DNA of 38,484 nucleotides from Chloroflexota bacterium (GTDB lineage: Bacteria; Chloroflexota; Dehalococcoidia; Dehalococcoidales; RBG-16-60-22), in NCBI GenBank assembly GCA_016190585.1, contig JACPQH010000074.1, forward strand, positions 1 to 38,484, in the 5' to 3' direction. The translations under genes were made by a program, and so were the position numbers. The notes below the pieces were generated by a model. That model did no database searches, was not told where the DNA came from, and saw only the letters and a list, made by a program, of their open reading frames with translations. Positions 24,929 through 33,927 of the stretch are shown one piece after another. The stretch's first letter is position 1, and each line of letters begins with the position of its first letter.

Positions 24929-26173
24929 GCTGTTGATTTACGCGTAAACCTGGGGGGCGTGGCGCTGAACAACCCGCTGGTCATCGCTTCATCCGACCTG
25001 GGCTGCCATCTGGGCGCGATCAAGGAGGCCGAAGGCTACGGGGCCGGGGCTTTCATCACCAAAGGCTGCATATCGCGGCCGGACGCCGTCGGCCTGAAGC
25101 GCAAGCCGCGCCACCGTGTCGACCTGAAGAAGATGACGATTTCCGGCCACTCCGGCTCGCGGCGGCTCAGCCTGGAGCAGGCCGAATCCCTCATATCCCG
25201 GGCGAAGAAAGAGGTCAAGATACCGGTCGGGGCCAACCTCTTCGTCTTTAATCCCGGTGAAGAAGAGAAATACTTCGTTACCCGGGCGGCTGAGAGGATA
25301 TACCGGAGCGGGGCCGATTTCATCGAACTGGACTGTACCGGGAACCTGCCGGTGCATTTCGGCGAGACGGGAGAGACGAATGTAACCGGCGAGAGCTTCG
25401 CCGATGAAGCGGGCGCGCAGTACCTAGGCTTCATCTTCGAGGTCGTGCGGAGTGTCAAAAACGTGGTCGGCGTGCCGGTCATGGCCAAGGTGGCTTACGA
25501 GAACATCAACGTGCCGGTGCTCGTCCAGGCGATGACGAGGGGCGGGGCGGACATCATCGATATAGGCAACGCGGCGGTCGGCCTGGCGCCCGGCATGATC
25601 GACGTCTACCACCCGGAAAAGAAGCTGGGGGGGTTCGTGAGCGCCAGCAAGAGTACCATGCTCAACCTGTTCGGCGAGCCGCTGCGGGCGGTCGCCCAGG
25701 GCTATCTCGTTCGTACCGCCAAGCTGCTCAGGACGCCCATCCTGGCCTGCGGCGGCATAACGAGCTGGCAGCACGTCGTCGAGGGCATCATGTGCGGGGC
25801 TACGGCAACCGCGGCCTGTACGATATATATGCTGCGGGGGTTCGAGGTCCTGCGCAAGATGGAGAGCGGCCTGCGCAAGTTCATGGAGGAACAGGGCTAC
25901 GCTACCCTGGACGAGTTTCGCGGCGTCATCCTGGACCGGGTGGCGCTTAACTTCGCCGAGATAGAGGTAAGGGATGCCGTGGCCCGGATTGACCCGGCGA
26001 AATGCAATGGCTGCGGCCTGTGCCTTAAGCCGGGGCACTGCGGGCTGGAGAGACGGGCCATAACGATGGCCGGCGGCAAGGCGGTGGTCGAAGAGGCGCA
26101 GTGCGTCGGCTGCGAGACCTGCGCCTCCATCTGCCCTACCGGCGCGGTTGCAATTATCCTGACGGCCGGCTGA
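24926..26173 (+). CDS. PreA/dihydroorotate dehydrogenase-like FMN protein with C-terminal 2[4Fe-4S] ferredoxin domain
   Basis: 415 residues. Residues 1-345 form a DHOD-type FMN barrel: opening VDLRVNLGGVALNNPLVIASS, ELDCTGN, PVMAKVA, IIDIGNA and ILACGGITSWQHVVEGIMCGA. Residues 355-410 are a ferredoxin domain. Its second cluster motif is canonical (C393-x2-C396-x2-C399-x3-C403-P), but the first has wider spacing (C360-x2-C363-x2-C366-x5-C372). The architecture resembles PreA, the catalytic subunit of dihydropyrimidine dehydrogenase, but no preT partner is present, so it probably takes electrons from ferredoxin. Family starts match the ATG at 24926. It is divergent from the hydro-lyase operon and has its own strong promoter. 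Confidence 0.85.
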   Translation: MAVDLRVNLGGVALNNPLVIASSDLGCHLGAIKEAEGYGAGAFITKGCISRPDAVGLKRKPRHRVDLKKMTISGHSGSRRLSLEQAESLISRAKKEVKIPVGANLFVFNPGEEEKYFVTRAAERIYRSGADFIELDCTGNLPVHFGETGETNVTGESFADEAGAQYLGFIFEVVRSVKNVVGVPVMAKVAYENINVPVLVQAMTRGGADIIDIGNAAVGLAPGMIDVYHPEKKLGGFVSASKSTMLNLFGEPLRAVAQGYLVRTAKLLRTPILACGGITSWQHVVEGIMCGATATAACTIYMLRGFEVLRKMESGLRKFMEEQGYATLDEFRGVILDRVALNFAEIEVRDAVARIDPAKCNGCGLCLKPGHCGLERRAITMAGGKAVVEEAQCVGCETCASICPTGAVAIILTAG

Positions 26174-26198
26174 CCGCCGGTCAGGGGGGAAGCCCGCA

Positions 26199-26227
26199 TT
26201 GACAACGCGCCCGGGACTTGGGACAAT
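26199..26227 (+). promoter_or_regulatory. Promoter of the protease-MoxR-DUF58-VWA operon
   Basis: TTGACA (26199-26204), 17-base spacer, GACAAT (26222-26227). A GC-rich palindrome around 26257-26277 (TCTCCCGGG/CCGGGGAGA) forms a hairpin in the leader. Confidence 0.55.
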
Positions 26228-26307
26228 TTAGTTAAGCGCTTTTCCGAACTCCCCGGTCTCCCGGGACCCCGGGGAGAAGCCTGGCAGACCTCTGCAAGGA
26301 GAACCAG

Positions 26308-27195
26308 ATGCGGCAGAGACCGCCGTTTCCGCCGATCCCTCCGCAGCCCCAACCGGGTCCGACAGCCCCTGTATCCCGGCCGGAGCTCCTGAAACGGCGC
26401 CTGGGTCTTTATTACGCCCGCTTGCACAGCGTTTTACTTGTCCTGGCGGCCGTTATCCTGACCTTCGGGGTGGTGCTGCTGTATGATTCGACTAAACCCC
26501 TGCCGCAGCATCTCACCCAGCGCGATATCAATACGGCGGTGGAACGCGCCCTGGCCGCGGCGCCGTCCAAGCCTTCGATTGCTTCCCGGGCCTACGAGAT
26601 AGTCCGGCCGTCGGTGGTGCAGGTCGACGTCACTACCGTTTCTGCCGGAGGCAGGCCCGGCACCGCCCTGGGTGGTGGGGTCGTGGTGGATGATACCGGC
26701 ACCATTATCACCAGCCTGCACGTGGTCAAAGACGCCGCCCGGATTGCCGTAACTTTTGCCGACGGCTCCAGGTCTGAAGCGGAGGTGACAACGAGCCAGC
26801 CGGAAAACGACCTCGCGGTGCTGCGACCCCGGGAGATACCGGACGACCTCGTACCGGCGACGCTGGCGGGCTCGGCGGGGCTGCTTATCGGCGACGAGGT
26901 AATCGCTGTCGGGAACCCCTTCGGTATGAGCGACTCGGTTTCGGCTGGCGTCGTCTCCGGCCTGGGGCGGAGCATTAAATCGCGTAAAACGGGCGAGATA
27001 TTGACCAACCTGATACAGTTTGACGCGGCTGTGAATCCGGGAAACTCCGGGGGGCCGCTGGTTGACCGGAACGGCGAAGTCGTCGGTATCGTCACGGCGC
27101 TGCTGAACCCTACCGACCAGGAGGTGTTCATCGGCATCGGTCTCGCCGTTCCCATCGAGACGGCAGCCGGGGCGGCGGGCGCGCCGCCGGTATAG
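26308..27195 (+). CDS. Membrane-anchored trypsin-like serine protease (HtrA/DegP family, no PDZ)
   Basis: 295 residues. A Pro-rich cytoplasmic N-terminus is followed by one TM helix (about 41-59), so the protease domain lies outside the membrane. The catalytic triad is H138 (ITSLHVV), D168 (ENDLAV) and S247 (NPGNSGGPLV), with the oxyanion region VGNPFG. The chain ends right after the protease domain; the PDZ domains of DegP/DegS are absent. It opens an operon with MoxR, DUF58 and VWA genes (18 bases to moxR), which suggests a role in envelope quality control together with that chaperone-like set. GCAAGGAG precedes the ATG. Confidence 0.9.
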   Translation: MRQRPPFPPIPPQPQPGPTAPVSRPELLKRRLGLYYARLHSVLLVLAAVILTFGVVLLYDSTKPLPQHLTQRDINTAVERALAAAPSKPSIASRAYEIVRPSVVQVDVTTVSAGGRPGTALGGGVVVDDTGTIITSLHVVKDAARIAVTFADGSRSEAEVTTSQPENDLAVLRPREIPDDLVPATLAGSAGLLIGDEVIAVGNPFGMSDSVSAGVVSGLGRSIKSRKTGEILTNLIQFDAAVNPGNSGGPLVDRNGEVVGIVTALLNPTDQEVFIGIGLAVPIETAAGAAGAPPV

Positions 27196-27212
27196 ATTAG
27201 GAGGCGAGGTTC

Positions 27213-28226
27213 ATGATGGAGGAGCGTCCGGAAAAAGCCGAAGCCCCGCTGATGGAGCAGGTGCTCTACGAGATAAAGAAAGTAATCGTCGGGCAGGACC
27301 ATCTTCTGGAACGCGTGATCGTGGCGCTGCTTACCCAGGGCCACCTGCTGGTCGAGGGGGTGCCCGGCCTGGCCAAGACCCTGACGGTAAAAACCCTGGC
27401 CGAGGCGGTCAACGGCAGCTTCAAGCGCATCCAGTTCACGCCGGACCTCGTCCCGGCGGACCTTATCGGCACGCGCATATACAACCAGAAGACCGCTGAG
27501 TTCAGCACTTCGCTGGGGCCGGTCTTCACCAATCTCCTGCTCGCCGATGAGATAAACCGGGCGCCGGCCAAGGTGCAGAGCGCCTTGCTCGAGGTGATGC
27601 AGGAGCGCCAGGTAACCATCGGCGGTCAGGCGCACAAAGTGCCCGATCCGTTCCTGGTGATGGCGACGCAGAACCCTATCGAGACCGAGGGAACGTATCC
27701 CCTGCCCGAGGCGCAGGTTGACCGCTTTATGATGAAGGTGCTGGTGGACTACCCCGGGGAAAGCGACGAGTTCGTCATCGTTGAGAGGATGACGGGCGCA
27801 CTAGCCCCGGTGAGCGCCGTCATCAACACGGCGCAGCTTATCGACCTCCGGCGAGAGACGGAAAGGGTCTATGTTGATCCGTCGCTGATGCAGTACGCGG
27901 TGCGCCTGGCCGCGGCGACGCGCAAGCCGGACGGGGCGGGCGTGCCCGAGGTGGGCAGGTACATCACGTACGGCGCCAGCCCGCGAGCCTCTATCAACCT
28001 GGTCGTCACCGCGCGCGCCCTGGCCTTCGTGCGCGGCCGCTCCTACGTCCTGCCGCAGGACATCATGGACATGGCGCTCGATGTGATGCGACACCGCCTG
28101 GTGCTCTCTTACGAGGCCTTGTCGGATAACGTCAGCGCTGACATGGTCCTGCAGCGGATATTGGAGAACATCACGGCCCCGGCGGCGCCGCTGCAGGCCC
28201 ACGTGAAAGTCAATGAATGCCCCTGA
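27213..28226 (+). CDS. MoxR family AAA+ ATPase
   Basis: 337 residues. Walker A is EGVPGLAKT (48-56), Walker B LLLADEINRAP (about 110-120), sensor 1 ATQNPIETEGTYPLPEAQ and an arginine-finger region DRFMMKV, all typical of MoxR. These ATPases act with DUF58 and VWA proteins as metal-insertion or complex-assembly chaperones. TAGGAGG stands before the tandem ATG codons. Its 3' end overlaps the DUF58 gene by 14 bases. Confidence 0.95.
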   Translation: MMEERPEKAEAPLMEQVLYEIKKVIVGQDHLLERVIVALLTQGHLLVEGVPGLAKTLTVKTLAEAVNGSFKRIQFTPDLVPADLIGTRIYNQKTAEFSTSLGPVFTNLLLADEINRAPAKVQSALLEVMQERQVTIGGQAHKVPDPFLVMATQNPIETEGTYPLPEAQVDRFMMKVLVDYPGESDEFVIVERMTGALAPVSAVINTAQLIDLRRETERVYVDPSLMQYAVRLAAATRKPDGAGVPEVGRYITYGASPRASINLVVTARALAFVRGRSYVLPQDIMDMALDVMRHRLVLSYEALSDNVSADMVLQRILENITAPAAPLQAHVKVNECP

Positions 28227-29148
28227 AGCCGTATTACAGCGCCTGGACTGGACGGTCGTCCGCCGCCTCGACGGCCTGCTGCAAGGCGACAACCGGACGC
28301 TGTTCCACGGCTTCGGACTGGACCTGGCCGAGCTGCGCGAGTACCAGCTAACCGACGACGTCCGTTATATCGACTGGAATGTTACGGCGCGCATGCAGAC
28401 GCCTTACGTCCGCCAGTACCTTGAGGACCGCGAGGTCACCGCGTGGTTCCTGCTCGACCTCAGTCCCTCGGTGGACTTCGGCACGGTGCAGACCCTCAAG
28501 CGCAACGTGCTGACCGATTTCGTGACGGTGCTGGCGCGCCTGCTGACACGGCACGGCAACCGGGTGGGGGCGGTGTTCTTCGGCGGCGAAGCCGGGCGCG
28601 TCATACCGCCGCAGGGGGGGCGGGTCCAGGTGCTGCGGCTCGTCAGGGCCCTGCTCGACGAACCCAGGCTGGCGCGCGCGCCGGCAACCGACCTGGCCGG
28701 CCTGTTCAACACCGCGCTCCGCGTTATCCGGAGGCGCTCGCTGGTCTTCGCCGTATCCGATTTCATCAGCGCGCCGGGTTGGGACCGGCCGCTGGGCATG
28801 ATGGCACAGCGCCACGAGCTTCTGGCCGTCCGGCTCTATGACCCGCGCGAGATGGAAATGCCCGATATCGGCATGGTTTTGCTTGAAGACGCCGAGACCG
28901 GCGAGCAGCTTTACCTGAATACCCATGACCGGCGGTTCCGGCGGCGTTTCGAGGAAGCGGCGCGGCGGCGGGACCACGAGCTTGGTGTCTTAACCCGCCG
29001 CCTGGGCGTGGATGTCCTGCGGCTCTCCACTGAAGACGATATGGTCGAAGAAATCGTGCGTTTCGCGATGCTCCGGAAGCAGCGCAAGAAGTCGCCGGCG
29101 TCCTTCGCCCGGCCGGGGCGGGGCGCGGCAGCGGCCGCGGTGGGGTAG
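28213..29148 (+). CDS. DUF58 domain-containing protein
   Basis: 311 residues. The DUF58 signature DDVRYIDWNVTAR with the following EDREVTAWFLLDLSPSVDFG lies at about residues 50-95, and the C-terminal half has a VWA-like fold with ARRRSLVFAVSDFIS-like text. There is no N-terminal membrane pair, so it is the short, soluble DUF58 type. It begins inside the moxR 3' end, indicating translational coupling, and is followed by a VWA protein after 3 bases. A partner of MoxR; its biochemical role is not established. Confidence 0.9.
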   Translation: MNAPEAVLQRLDWTVVRRLDGLLQGDNRTLFHGFGLDLAELREYQLTDDVRYIDWNVTARMQTPYVRQYLEDREVTAWFLLDLSPSVDFGTVQTLKRNVLTDFVTVLARLLTRHGNRVGAVFFGGEAGRVIPPQGGRVQVLRLVRALLDEPRLARAPATDLAGLFNTALRVIRRRSLVFAVSDFISAPGWDRPLGMMAQRHELLAVRLYDPREMEMPDIGMVLLEDAETGEQLYLNTHDRRFRRRFEEAARRRDHELGVLTRRLGVDVLRLSTEDDMVEEIVRFAMLRKQRKKSPASFARPGRGAAAAAVG

Positions 29149-29151
29149 GGT

Positions 29152-30165
29152 ATGTCATTTCTCTGGGGGGGAATGCTCTGGCTGCTGCTGTTCGTCCCCA
29201 TGCTCGCCGCGGTTTATATCCTGATGCAGCGGCGGCGGCGCAAGTACGCGCTGCGGTATTCGAGCCTGTCGCTGGTCAAAGAGGCTCTCGGGCGCGGGCC
29301 GGGTTTCCGGCGGCACATCCCGCCTATCCTGTTCCTCCTGGCGCTGACAGCCATGACCACGGCGCTGGCGCGGCCCGCGGCCACTATCATGATGCCGCTG
29401 CGGCAGGGTACGGTCGTCCTGACGCTCGATGTTTCCGGGAGCATGCGCGCGGACGACCTAAAGCCGAACCGGCTGGAGGCGGCGAAAACGGCGGCACGCA
29501 CCTTCATCGAGAAACAGCCGGCGCATGTCCGCATCGGGGTGGTTTCCTTCAGCGACGGCGCCGCGCTGGTTCAGGCGCCGACCACCGACCGCGAGGCCGC
29601 CCTGGCGGCAATCAACCGGCTTGCCGTCCAGCGCCGTACCGCCGTCGGCAGCGCCATCATAACCTCGCTCGACGCCATATTCGAAGAAGCGGTCGCGAAA
29701 CCGTCGCCTGGTCTGGGCGATGCGCTCGGGTCGCCGCCGGCCCCGGCCGCCGCGCCGGTTCCGGCCGGGAGCTACCATGCCGCGGTTATCATCCTGCTCA
29801 GCGACGGCGTGAGCAACACCGGGCCCCTGCCCCTGGACGCCGTGAAGCAGGCTTCCGAGCGGGGGGTGCGCGTCTACACCGTGGGCCTCGGCGACCCGCA
29901 AGGCGCTATCCTGCGGTTCCAGGGGTACTCCATGCGCGTGCGGCTCGACGAGGAAACCCTCAAGGCGATTGCCGAGAAAACGGATGCCCAGTACTTTAAA
30001 GCGGAGAGCGAGACCGACCTGAGCAACATCTACGAAAACCTGAGCACACAGGTGGTCCTGAAGAATGAGCAGACCGAACTCACCGCCTGGTTTACCGGGT
30101 TTGCCGTGCTGCTGATGCTGGCCGCCGGTCTGCTCTCGATGCTGTGGTTCAACCGGCTGCCGTAG
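29152..30165 (+). CDS. VWA domain membrane protein (BatA-like)
   Basis: 337 residues. Two N-terminal helices (about 7-25 and 56-74) and one at the C-terminus (about 307-328) frame a von Willebrand A domain. The MIDAS motif is D93-V-S-G-S97, with a Thr in APTTDRE and an ILLSDGVSNTG strand that supplies the distal Asp. The layout matches BatA/BatB of aerotolerance operons. A Pro/Ala-rich insertion lies at about 190-205. It is the last gene of the operon; a repeat with hairpins follows. Confidence 0.9.
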   Translation: MSFLWGGMLWLLLFVPMLAAVYILMQRRRRKYALRYSSLSLVKEALGRGPGFRRHIPPILFLLALTAMTTALARPAATIMMPLRQGTVVLTLDVSGSMRADDLKPNRLEAAKTAARTFIEKQPAHVRIGVVSFSDGAALVQAPTTDREAALAAINRLAVQRRTAVGSAIITSLDAIFEEAVAKPSPGLGDALGSPPAPAAAPVPAGSYHAAVIILLSDGVSNTGPLPLDAVKQASERGVRVYTVGLGDPQGAILRFQGYSMRVRLDEETLKAIAEKTDAQYFKAESETDLSNIYENLSTQVVLKNEQTELTAWFTGFAVLLMLAAGLLSMLWFNRLP

Positions 30166-30185
30166 CCTGGTACAATCCCTCTTTC

Positions 30186-30278
30186 TCTCCCTTTGCGAAA
30201 GGGAGACGAAATATCTTCCAGAACGGCGGGAAATTTTCAGCGATGTGATCCCCCTTTGGCAAAGGCGGCCAGGGGGAT
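30186..30278. repeat. Intergenic palindromic repeats after the VWA gene
   Basis: TCTCCCTTT-gcg-AAAGGGAGA (30186-30206) is a perfect 9-bp stem and may end the operon transcript, although no U-tract follows. From 30249 an ATCCCCCT/AGGGGGAT pair (right arm 30271-30278) flanks CTTTGGCAAAGG. Both are of the CCCTTT/AAAGGG intergenic palindrome style that is common in environmental bacterial genomes. The rest of the 178-base gap shows nothing else. Confidence 0.55.
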
Positions 30279-30343
30279 TTTCAGGTAATCGCTCGCTCTC
30301 CCGTTACGATAGGGAAACCGAACCATAGAGACATCCCGCTGTC

Positions 30344-32308
30344 TTAAATCCGGCGCCCCACCTCGGCGCCTTCATTGACGGCCTCACGGGCATCGCGCGC
30401 CTTGACACAGTCGCCGATGGCGTATAACTCCGGCACGAGACCCTGAAGCTCGGCGGCCAGGCCGTTCTCCGGCCTGGCGCCCACCGCCATGACCACCGTA
30501 TCAGCCGTCAGGAACATCAGCTCGCCGTTGTTGATGATATGGACGCCGTCTTTCCTGATATCGACGACCGGCGACAGGGCGAATATCATGACTCGCCGTT
30601 CAGCCAGCATATTCCTCAGGGTCACGAAGAGGTTCCGCTCCAGCGGCTCGCCGTCCTCGCCGAGACGGTTCCGGGTGACGAGCGAGACATATTTGCCCAG
30701 CCCGGCCAGAAGGTGAGCGACCTCCATCCCGCGCAGCCGCCCGCCGATGACCACCACGCGGTCGCCGGTGACGGCTTTCCCGGCGAAAACATCAACCGCC
30801 TGCACCACGTTGGGGCCGTCGGCACCGGGGACGTTTATCGCCTGAGATACCGCGCCGGTAGCCACCACGACCGCGTCCGGGGCAAGCTCCCGGACCATTT
30901 CCCGGGTTACCTCGGCATTAAGATTGAGCCGGACGCCGGCCTTCTCCAGGCCCCGGAGCTGGTATTCCAGGAAGCCGCCAAAACCCTCTTTTGAGGGTAT
31001 GGAACTGGCAATACGCCACTGGCCGCCCAGACGGCCGTCTTTCTCGTACAGCGTTACCCTGTGCCCGCGCTCGGCGAGCACCCGGGCCGCTTCAATACCG
31101 GCCAGCCCGCCGCCGATGACCATGACCTTCTTCGGGACAGCCGCCGGCTTCAGCCGGAACTCGGTCTCCCGCAGCAGGGCGGGGTTCACCGTGCAGCCCA
31201 GGGTGGTACCGCGTTTCATTATTCGTTCTTTGGCCAGGAAACCAAGCCGGCAGTTGTTGCAGTAAAGGCACCGGCGGATGTCCTCCATTTGTCCCGCCCG
31301 AGCCTTGTTGGCCAGGTCGGGGTCGGCGAACAGGGCCCGCCCCATGGCAATAAAATCAGCCTTGCCTTCTTCCAGCACGCGCTCGGCGAGCAGCGGGTCG
31401 CCGATCTTGCCCACGGTGATTACCGGGACGCTGACGAACTTCTTGATCGCCTCCGCCAGGTGGACGATAGCGCCGTCGGGGAAGAGGTAGGTGAGGTCGC
31501 GCCACTCCCGGGATTCCTGGATAGCGGCGGAAATATCCAGCGCGTCAACACCGGCCTCGACGAACATGATGGCCTGGCGCCTGGCTTCCTCGATGGTCAG
31601 ACCGCCCCGCAGAAAGTCGCTGCCGTTCATCCTGATGAGAACGGGGAAGTCCGGCCCAACCTTTTCCCGCGTGCGCCGGATAATCTCGCAGGCGAACCTG
31701 GCGCGGTTCTCGACTGCGCCCCCGTACTCATCGGTGCGGCGGTTGGTCAGGGGCGACAGGAAGGAGCCCAGCAGGTAGCCGTGAGCGCCGTGGATTTCCA
31801 CGGCATCGAAGCCCGCCGCCTGCGCCCGGCGTCCAGCCTCCGCCCAGGCCTCGACCAGGCGGTGTATCTCCCCGCGAGAAAGCTCGCGTGGCGTTACCTT
31901 GTGGGTGAAGCTGGGTTTAGCGGAGGGGCCGACCGGTTCGGCCTCAGGGGGGCGCTCGTAGCCGACATATCCCGCCGGCAGCATGACGCCGAGGTGGTTC
32001 GGCTGGCACACGATTTTCGCGCCGAAGCTCTGCACCGCCCGCGCCAGCGCCTTCAGTCCCGGCATAAAGCGGTCGTCGTATATGCCGATAACATGGGGCG
32101 GATGGGCCTCGGGGACGAAGGCCGTGCCCTGGGTGATGATGAGGCCGACGCCGCCCTTCGCCCGCTCCACGTAGTAATCGATGGTGCGCTGGTTGACGCA
32201 GCCGTCCTTGTCCGCCGAGTAGGTGCCCAGCGGGGCCATGACTATCCTGTTCCGCACCTCCAACCCGCCTATTTTACCCGGCTCGAATAGCCTGGAAAGC
32301 TGGGTCAT
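30344..32308 (-). CDS. NADH:flavin oxidoreductase / 2,4-dienoyl-CoA reductase family (OYE + Fe-S + FAD)
   Basis: 654 residues in three parts: an Old Yellow Enzyme FMN barrel (1-340, with EIHGAHGYLLGSFLSPLTNRR at 171-191 read in pieces), a [4Fe-4S] site, and FAD/NAD domains starting at VMVIGGGLAGIEAARV (395-410) with VVIGGRLRG as the second dinucleotide fold. The cluster cysteines are C347, C350, C353 and C372; the gap between the second and third Cys is two residues rather than the three of E. coli FadH. It reduces an activated C=C bond of an enoate or enoyl-CoA. AGGAGG precedes the ATG. It is third in a unit behind MaoC-like and deacylase genes. Confidence 0.9.
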   Translation of the reverse strand: MTQLSRLFEPGKIGGLEVRNRIVMAPLGTYSADKDGCVNQRTIDYYVERAKGGVGLIITQGTAFVPEAHPPHVIGIYDDRFMPGLKALARAVQSFGAKIVCQPNHLGVMLPAGYVGYERPPEAEPVGPSAKPSFTHKVTPRELSRGEIHRLVEAWAEAGRRAQAAGFDAVEIHGAHGYLLGSFLSPLTNRRTDEYGGAVENRARFACEIIRRTREKVGPDFPVLIRMNGSDFLRGGLTIEEARRQAIMFVEAGVDALDISAAIQESREWRDLTYLFPDGAIVHLAEAIKKFVSVPVITVGKIGDPLLAERVLEEGKADFIAMGRALFADPDLANKARAGQMEDIRRCLYCNNCRLGFLAKERIMKRGTTLGCTVNPALLRETEFRLKPAAVPKKVMVIGGGLAGIEAARVLAERGHRVTLYEKDGRLGGQWRIASSIPSKEGFGGFLEYQLRGLEKAGVRLNLNAEVTREMVRELAPDAVVVATGAVSQAINVPGADGPNVVQAVDVFAGKAVTGDRVVVIGGRLRGMEVAHLLAGLGKYVSLVTRNRLGEDGEPLERNLFVTLRNMLAERRVMIFALSPVVDIRKDGVHIINNGELMFLTADTVVMAVGARPENGLAAELQGLVPELYAIGDCVKARDAREAVNEGAEVGRRI

Positions 32309-32358
32309 CTAAATCCTCCTTGCCCTCACCTTGGTCCTCGCCCGCGGTCGGGCGGGGA

Positions 32359-33927
32359 TCAGTCCTGTCCCTTGCGCAGCGCCCGGCCGGGCAAGGCCCC
32401 GGTGTGATTGCCGTGATCAGCGACCACGACGCCGTTGACGATAACATAATCAATCCCCGACGGGTACTGGCGCGGCTGGCGGAGGGTCGCCGTGGACCGC
32501 ACGCCGGCGGGGTCAAACACGACGACATCAGCCTTGAACCCGTCGAGCAGGAAACCCCGGTCGCGCAGGCCGAGGCGCCGGGCAGGGGCGGCGGTCATTT
32601 TCCTGACCGCTTCGGGCAGGGTCAGGAACCGCTCGTCGCGCACCATCGTCCCCAGGATGTAGGGGTAGGTGCCGTAGCTGCGCGGGCTGGGATAGTCGCC
32701 GATGAGCAGGGCGTCGGTGCCGACCATGTGGGCGGGGTGCTGGTAGAAAGCGGGCAGGGTGGCGGCATTGGCGCTGGCCCGCACGTAGGACACCTGGAGC
32801 GCCTCTTCGAGGAGCAGGTCGCATATGACGTCGACCAGGCCCTTGCCGCGGCCTTCGACCACCTCGGCGATAGACTTCCCTTCCCACTGTTTGTTGTGGG
32901 GTTGGCTGAAATTGGTGAGCCACATATCACGCCAGCTATCGGAGCGCGGCGAGACCTCCCGGGCCAGGCGCTGCCGCACCTCCGGCGAGCCGAGCCGGTC
33001 CAGCAGGGCGTCAGGGCCGCCCGTTTGCACCCACTGCGGCAGGATGATGGTCAGGAGCGTGCTGCCGTAGGGGTAGGGGCAGGAGTCGAAGGTCACGTCC
33101 ACCCCGTCGTCGCGCGCCCGGTCAACCAGCGCCAGCATTTCGTGGTGGCCGCCCCTTCCCGGCACGCGCTGGTTGAAGTGGGTGAGGTGTACCGGCGCCC
33201 CGGAGCGCCGCCCGATATCGATGGCCTCCCGGAAGGGGTCGAGGAATTTATCCCCCAGTGTGTAGCGGACATGGGTATGGTAGAAGCCGCCGAGGCGGTT
33301 GACTTCTCGACACAACTCGACAAGCTCATCGGTACCGGCGTAGCAGCCCGGCAGGTAGTCCAGGCCGGTGGACAGGCCGTAAGCGCCCTCCGCCATGCCC
33401 TGGCGGATGACGGCCAGCATGCGCGCCAGTTCGTCCCGGGACGGCGTCCGGTCTTCCCAGCCCATCGCCGTGATACGGACGGGGCCTGAGCCCAGAACGA
33501 AAGCCGTGTTGCAGGCAACGCCATCGAACTGGTCGAGGTACTCAGCAACCGTGAGCCAGCAGAGGTCTAGCGGCGGCGCGCCGTCCAGGCCGGAGTTGAA
33601 ACGGATGAACTTCGCCAGCGCCTCACGGGAGCCGAAGGGCGCGAAGGAAATGCCGTCAACGCCGACCAGCTCCGTGGTAACGCCCTGGAAGACCTTGGGC
33701 TCGTGGCGGGGATGGGCCAGGGCGATAAGGCCGGAGTGCGCGTGGACATCAATGAAGCCGGGACAAACGACGCGGCCGTCGGCCTCGATGGTCCTGGCGG
33801 CGGGCACGTCGCTGACGTTGCCGCGCAGTAGGTTCAAACGGTCGCCGTCAATCCCGACACTGCCCCGGTAGCCGGTGTTGCCGGAACCGTCGATGATAAG
33901 GCCGTCTTTTATCAGGATATCAAGCAC
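32359..33927 (-). CDS. N-acyl-D-amino-acid deacylase family amidohydrolase
   Basis: 522 residues. The N-terminal beta domain (ILIKDGLIIDGSGNTGYRGSVGI) and FIDVHAHSG supply the two metal His residues. GFYHTHVRY and PVHLTHFNQ give the later His ligands, and VGTDALLI the Asp. At the position of the bridging Cys in D-aminoacylase (GNCG) this protein has G-V-D-G, so an Asp replaces the Cys ligand. It should cleave an N-acyl amino acid or a cyclic amide; substrate unknown. The start is GTG, overlapping the MaoC stop by 8 bases, with CGGAG 6-7 bases before it. Confidence 0.85.
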   Translation of the reverse strand: MLDILIKDGLIIDGSGNTGYRGSVGIDGDRLNLLRGNVSDVPAARTIEADGRVVCPGFIDVHAHSGLIALAHPRHEPKVFQGVTTELVGVDGISFAPFGSREALAKFIRFNSGLDGAPPLDLCWLTVAEYLDQFDGVACNTAFVLGSGPVRITAMGWEDRTPSRDELARMLAVIRQGMAEGAYGLSTGLDYLPGCYAGTDELVELCREVNRLGGFYHTHVRYTLGDKFLDPFREAIDIGRRSGAPVHLTHFNQRVPGRGGHHEMLALVDRARDDGVDVTFDSCPYPYGSTLLTIILPQWVQTGGPDALLDRLGSPEVRQRLAREVSPRSDSWRDMWLTNFSQPHNKQWEGKSIAEVVEGRGKGLVDVICDLLLEEALQVSYVRASANAATLPAFYQHPAHMVGTDALLIGDYPSPRSYGTYPYILGTMVRDERFLTLPEAVRKMTAAPARRLGLRDRGFLLDGFKADVVVFDPAGVRSTATLRQPRQYPSGIDYVIVNGVVVADHGNHTGALPGRALRKGQD

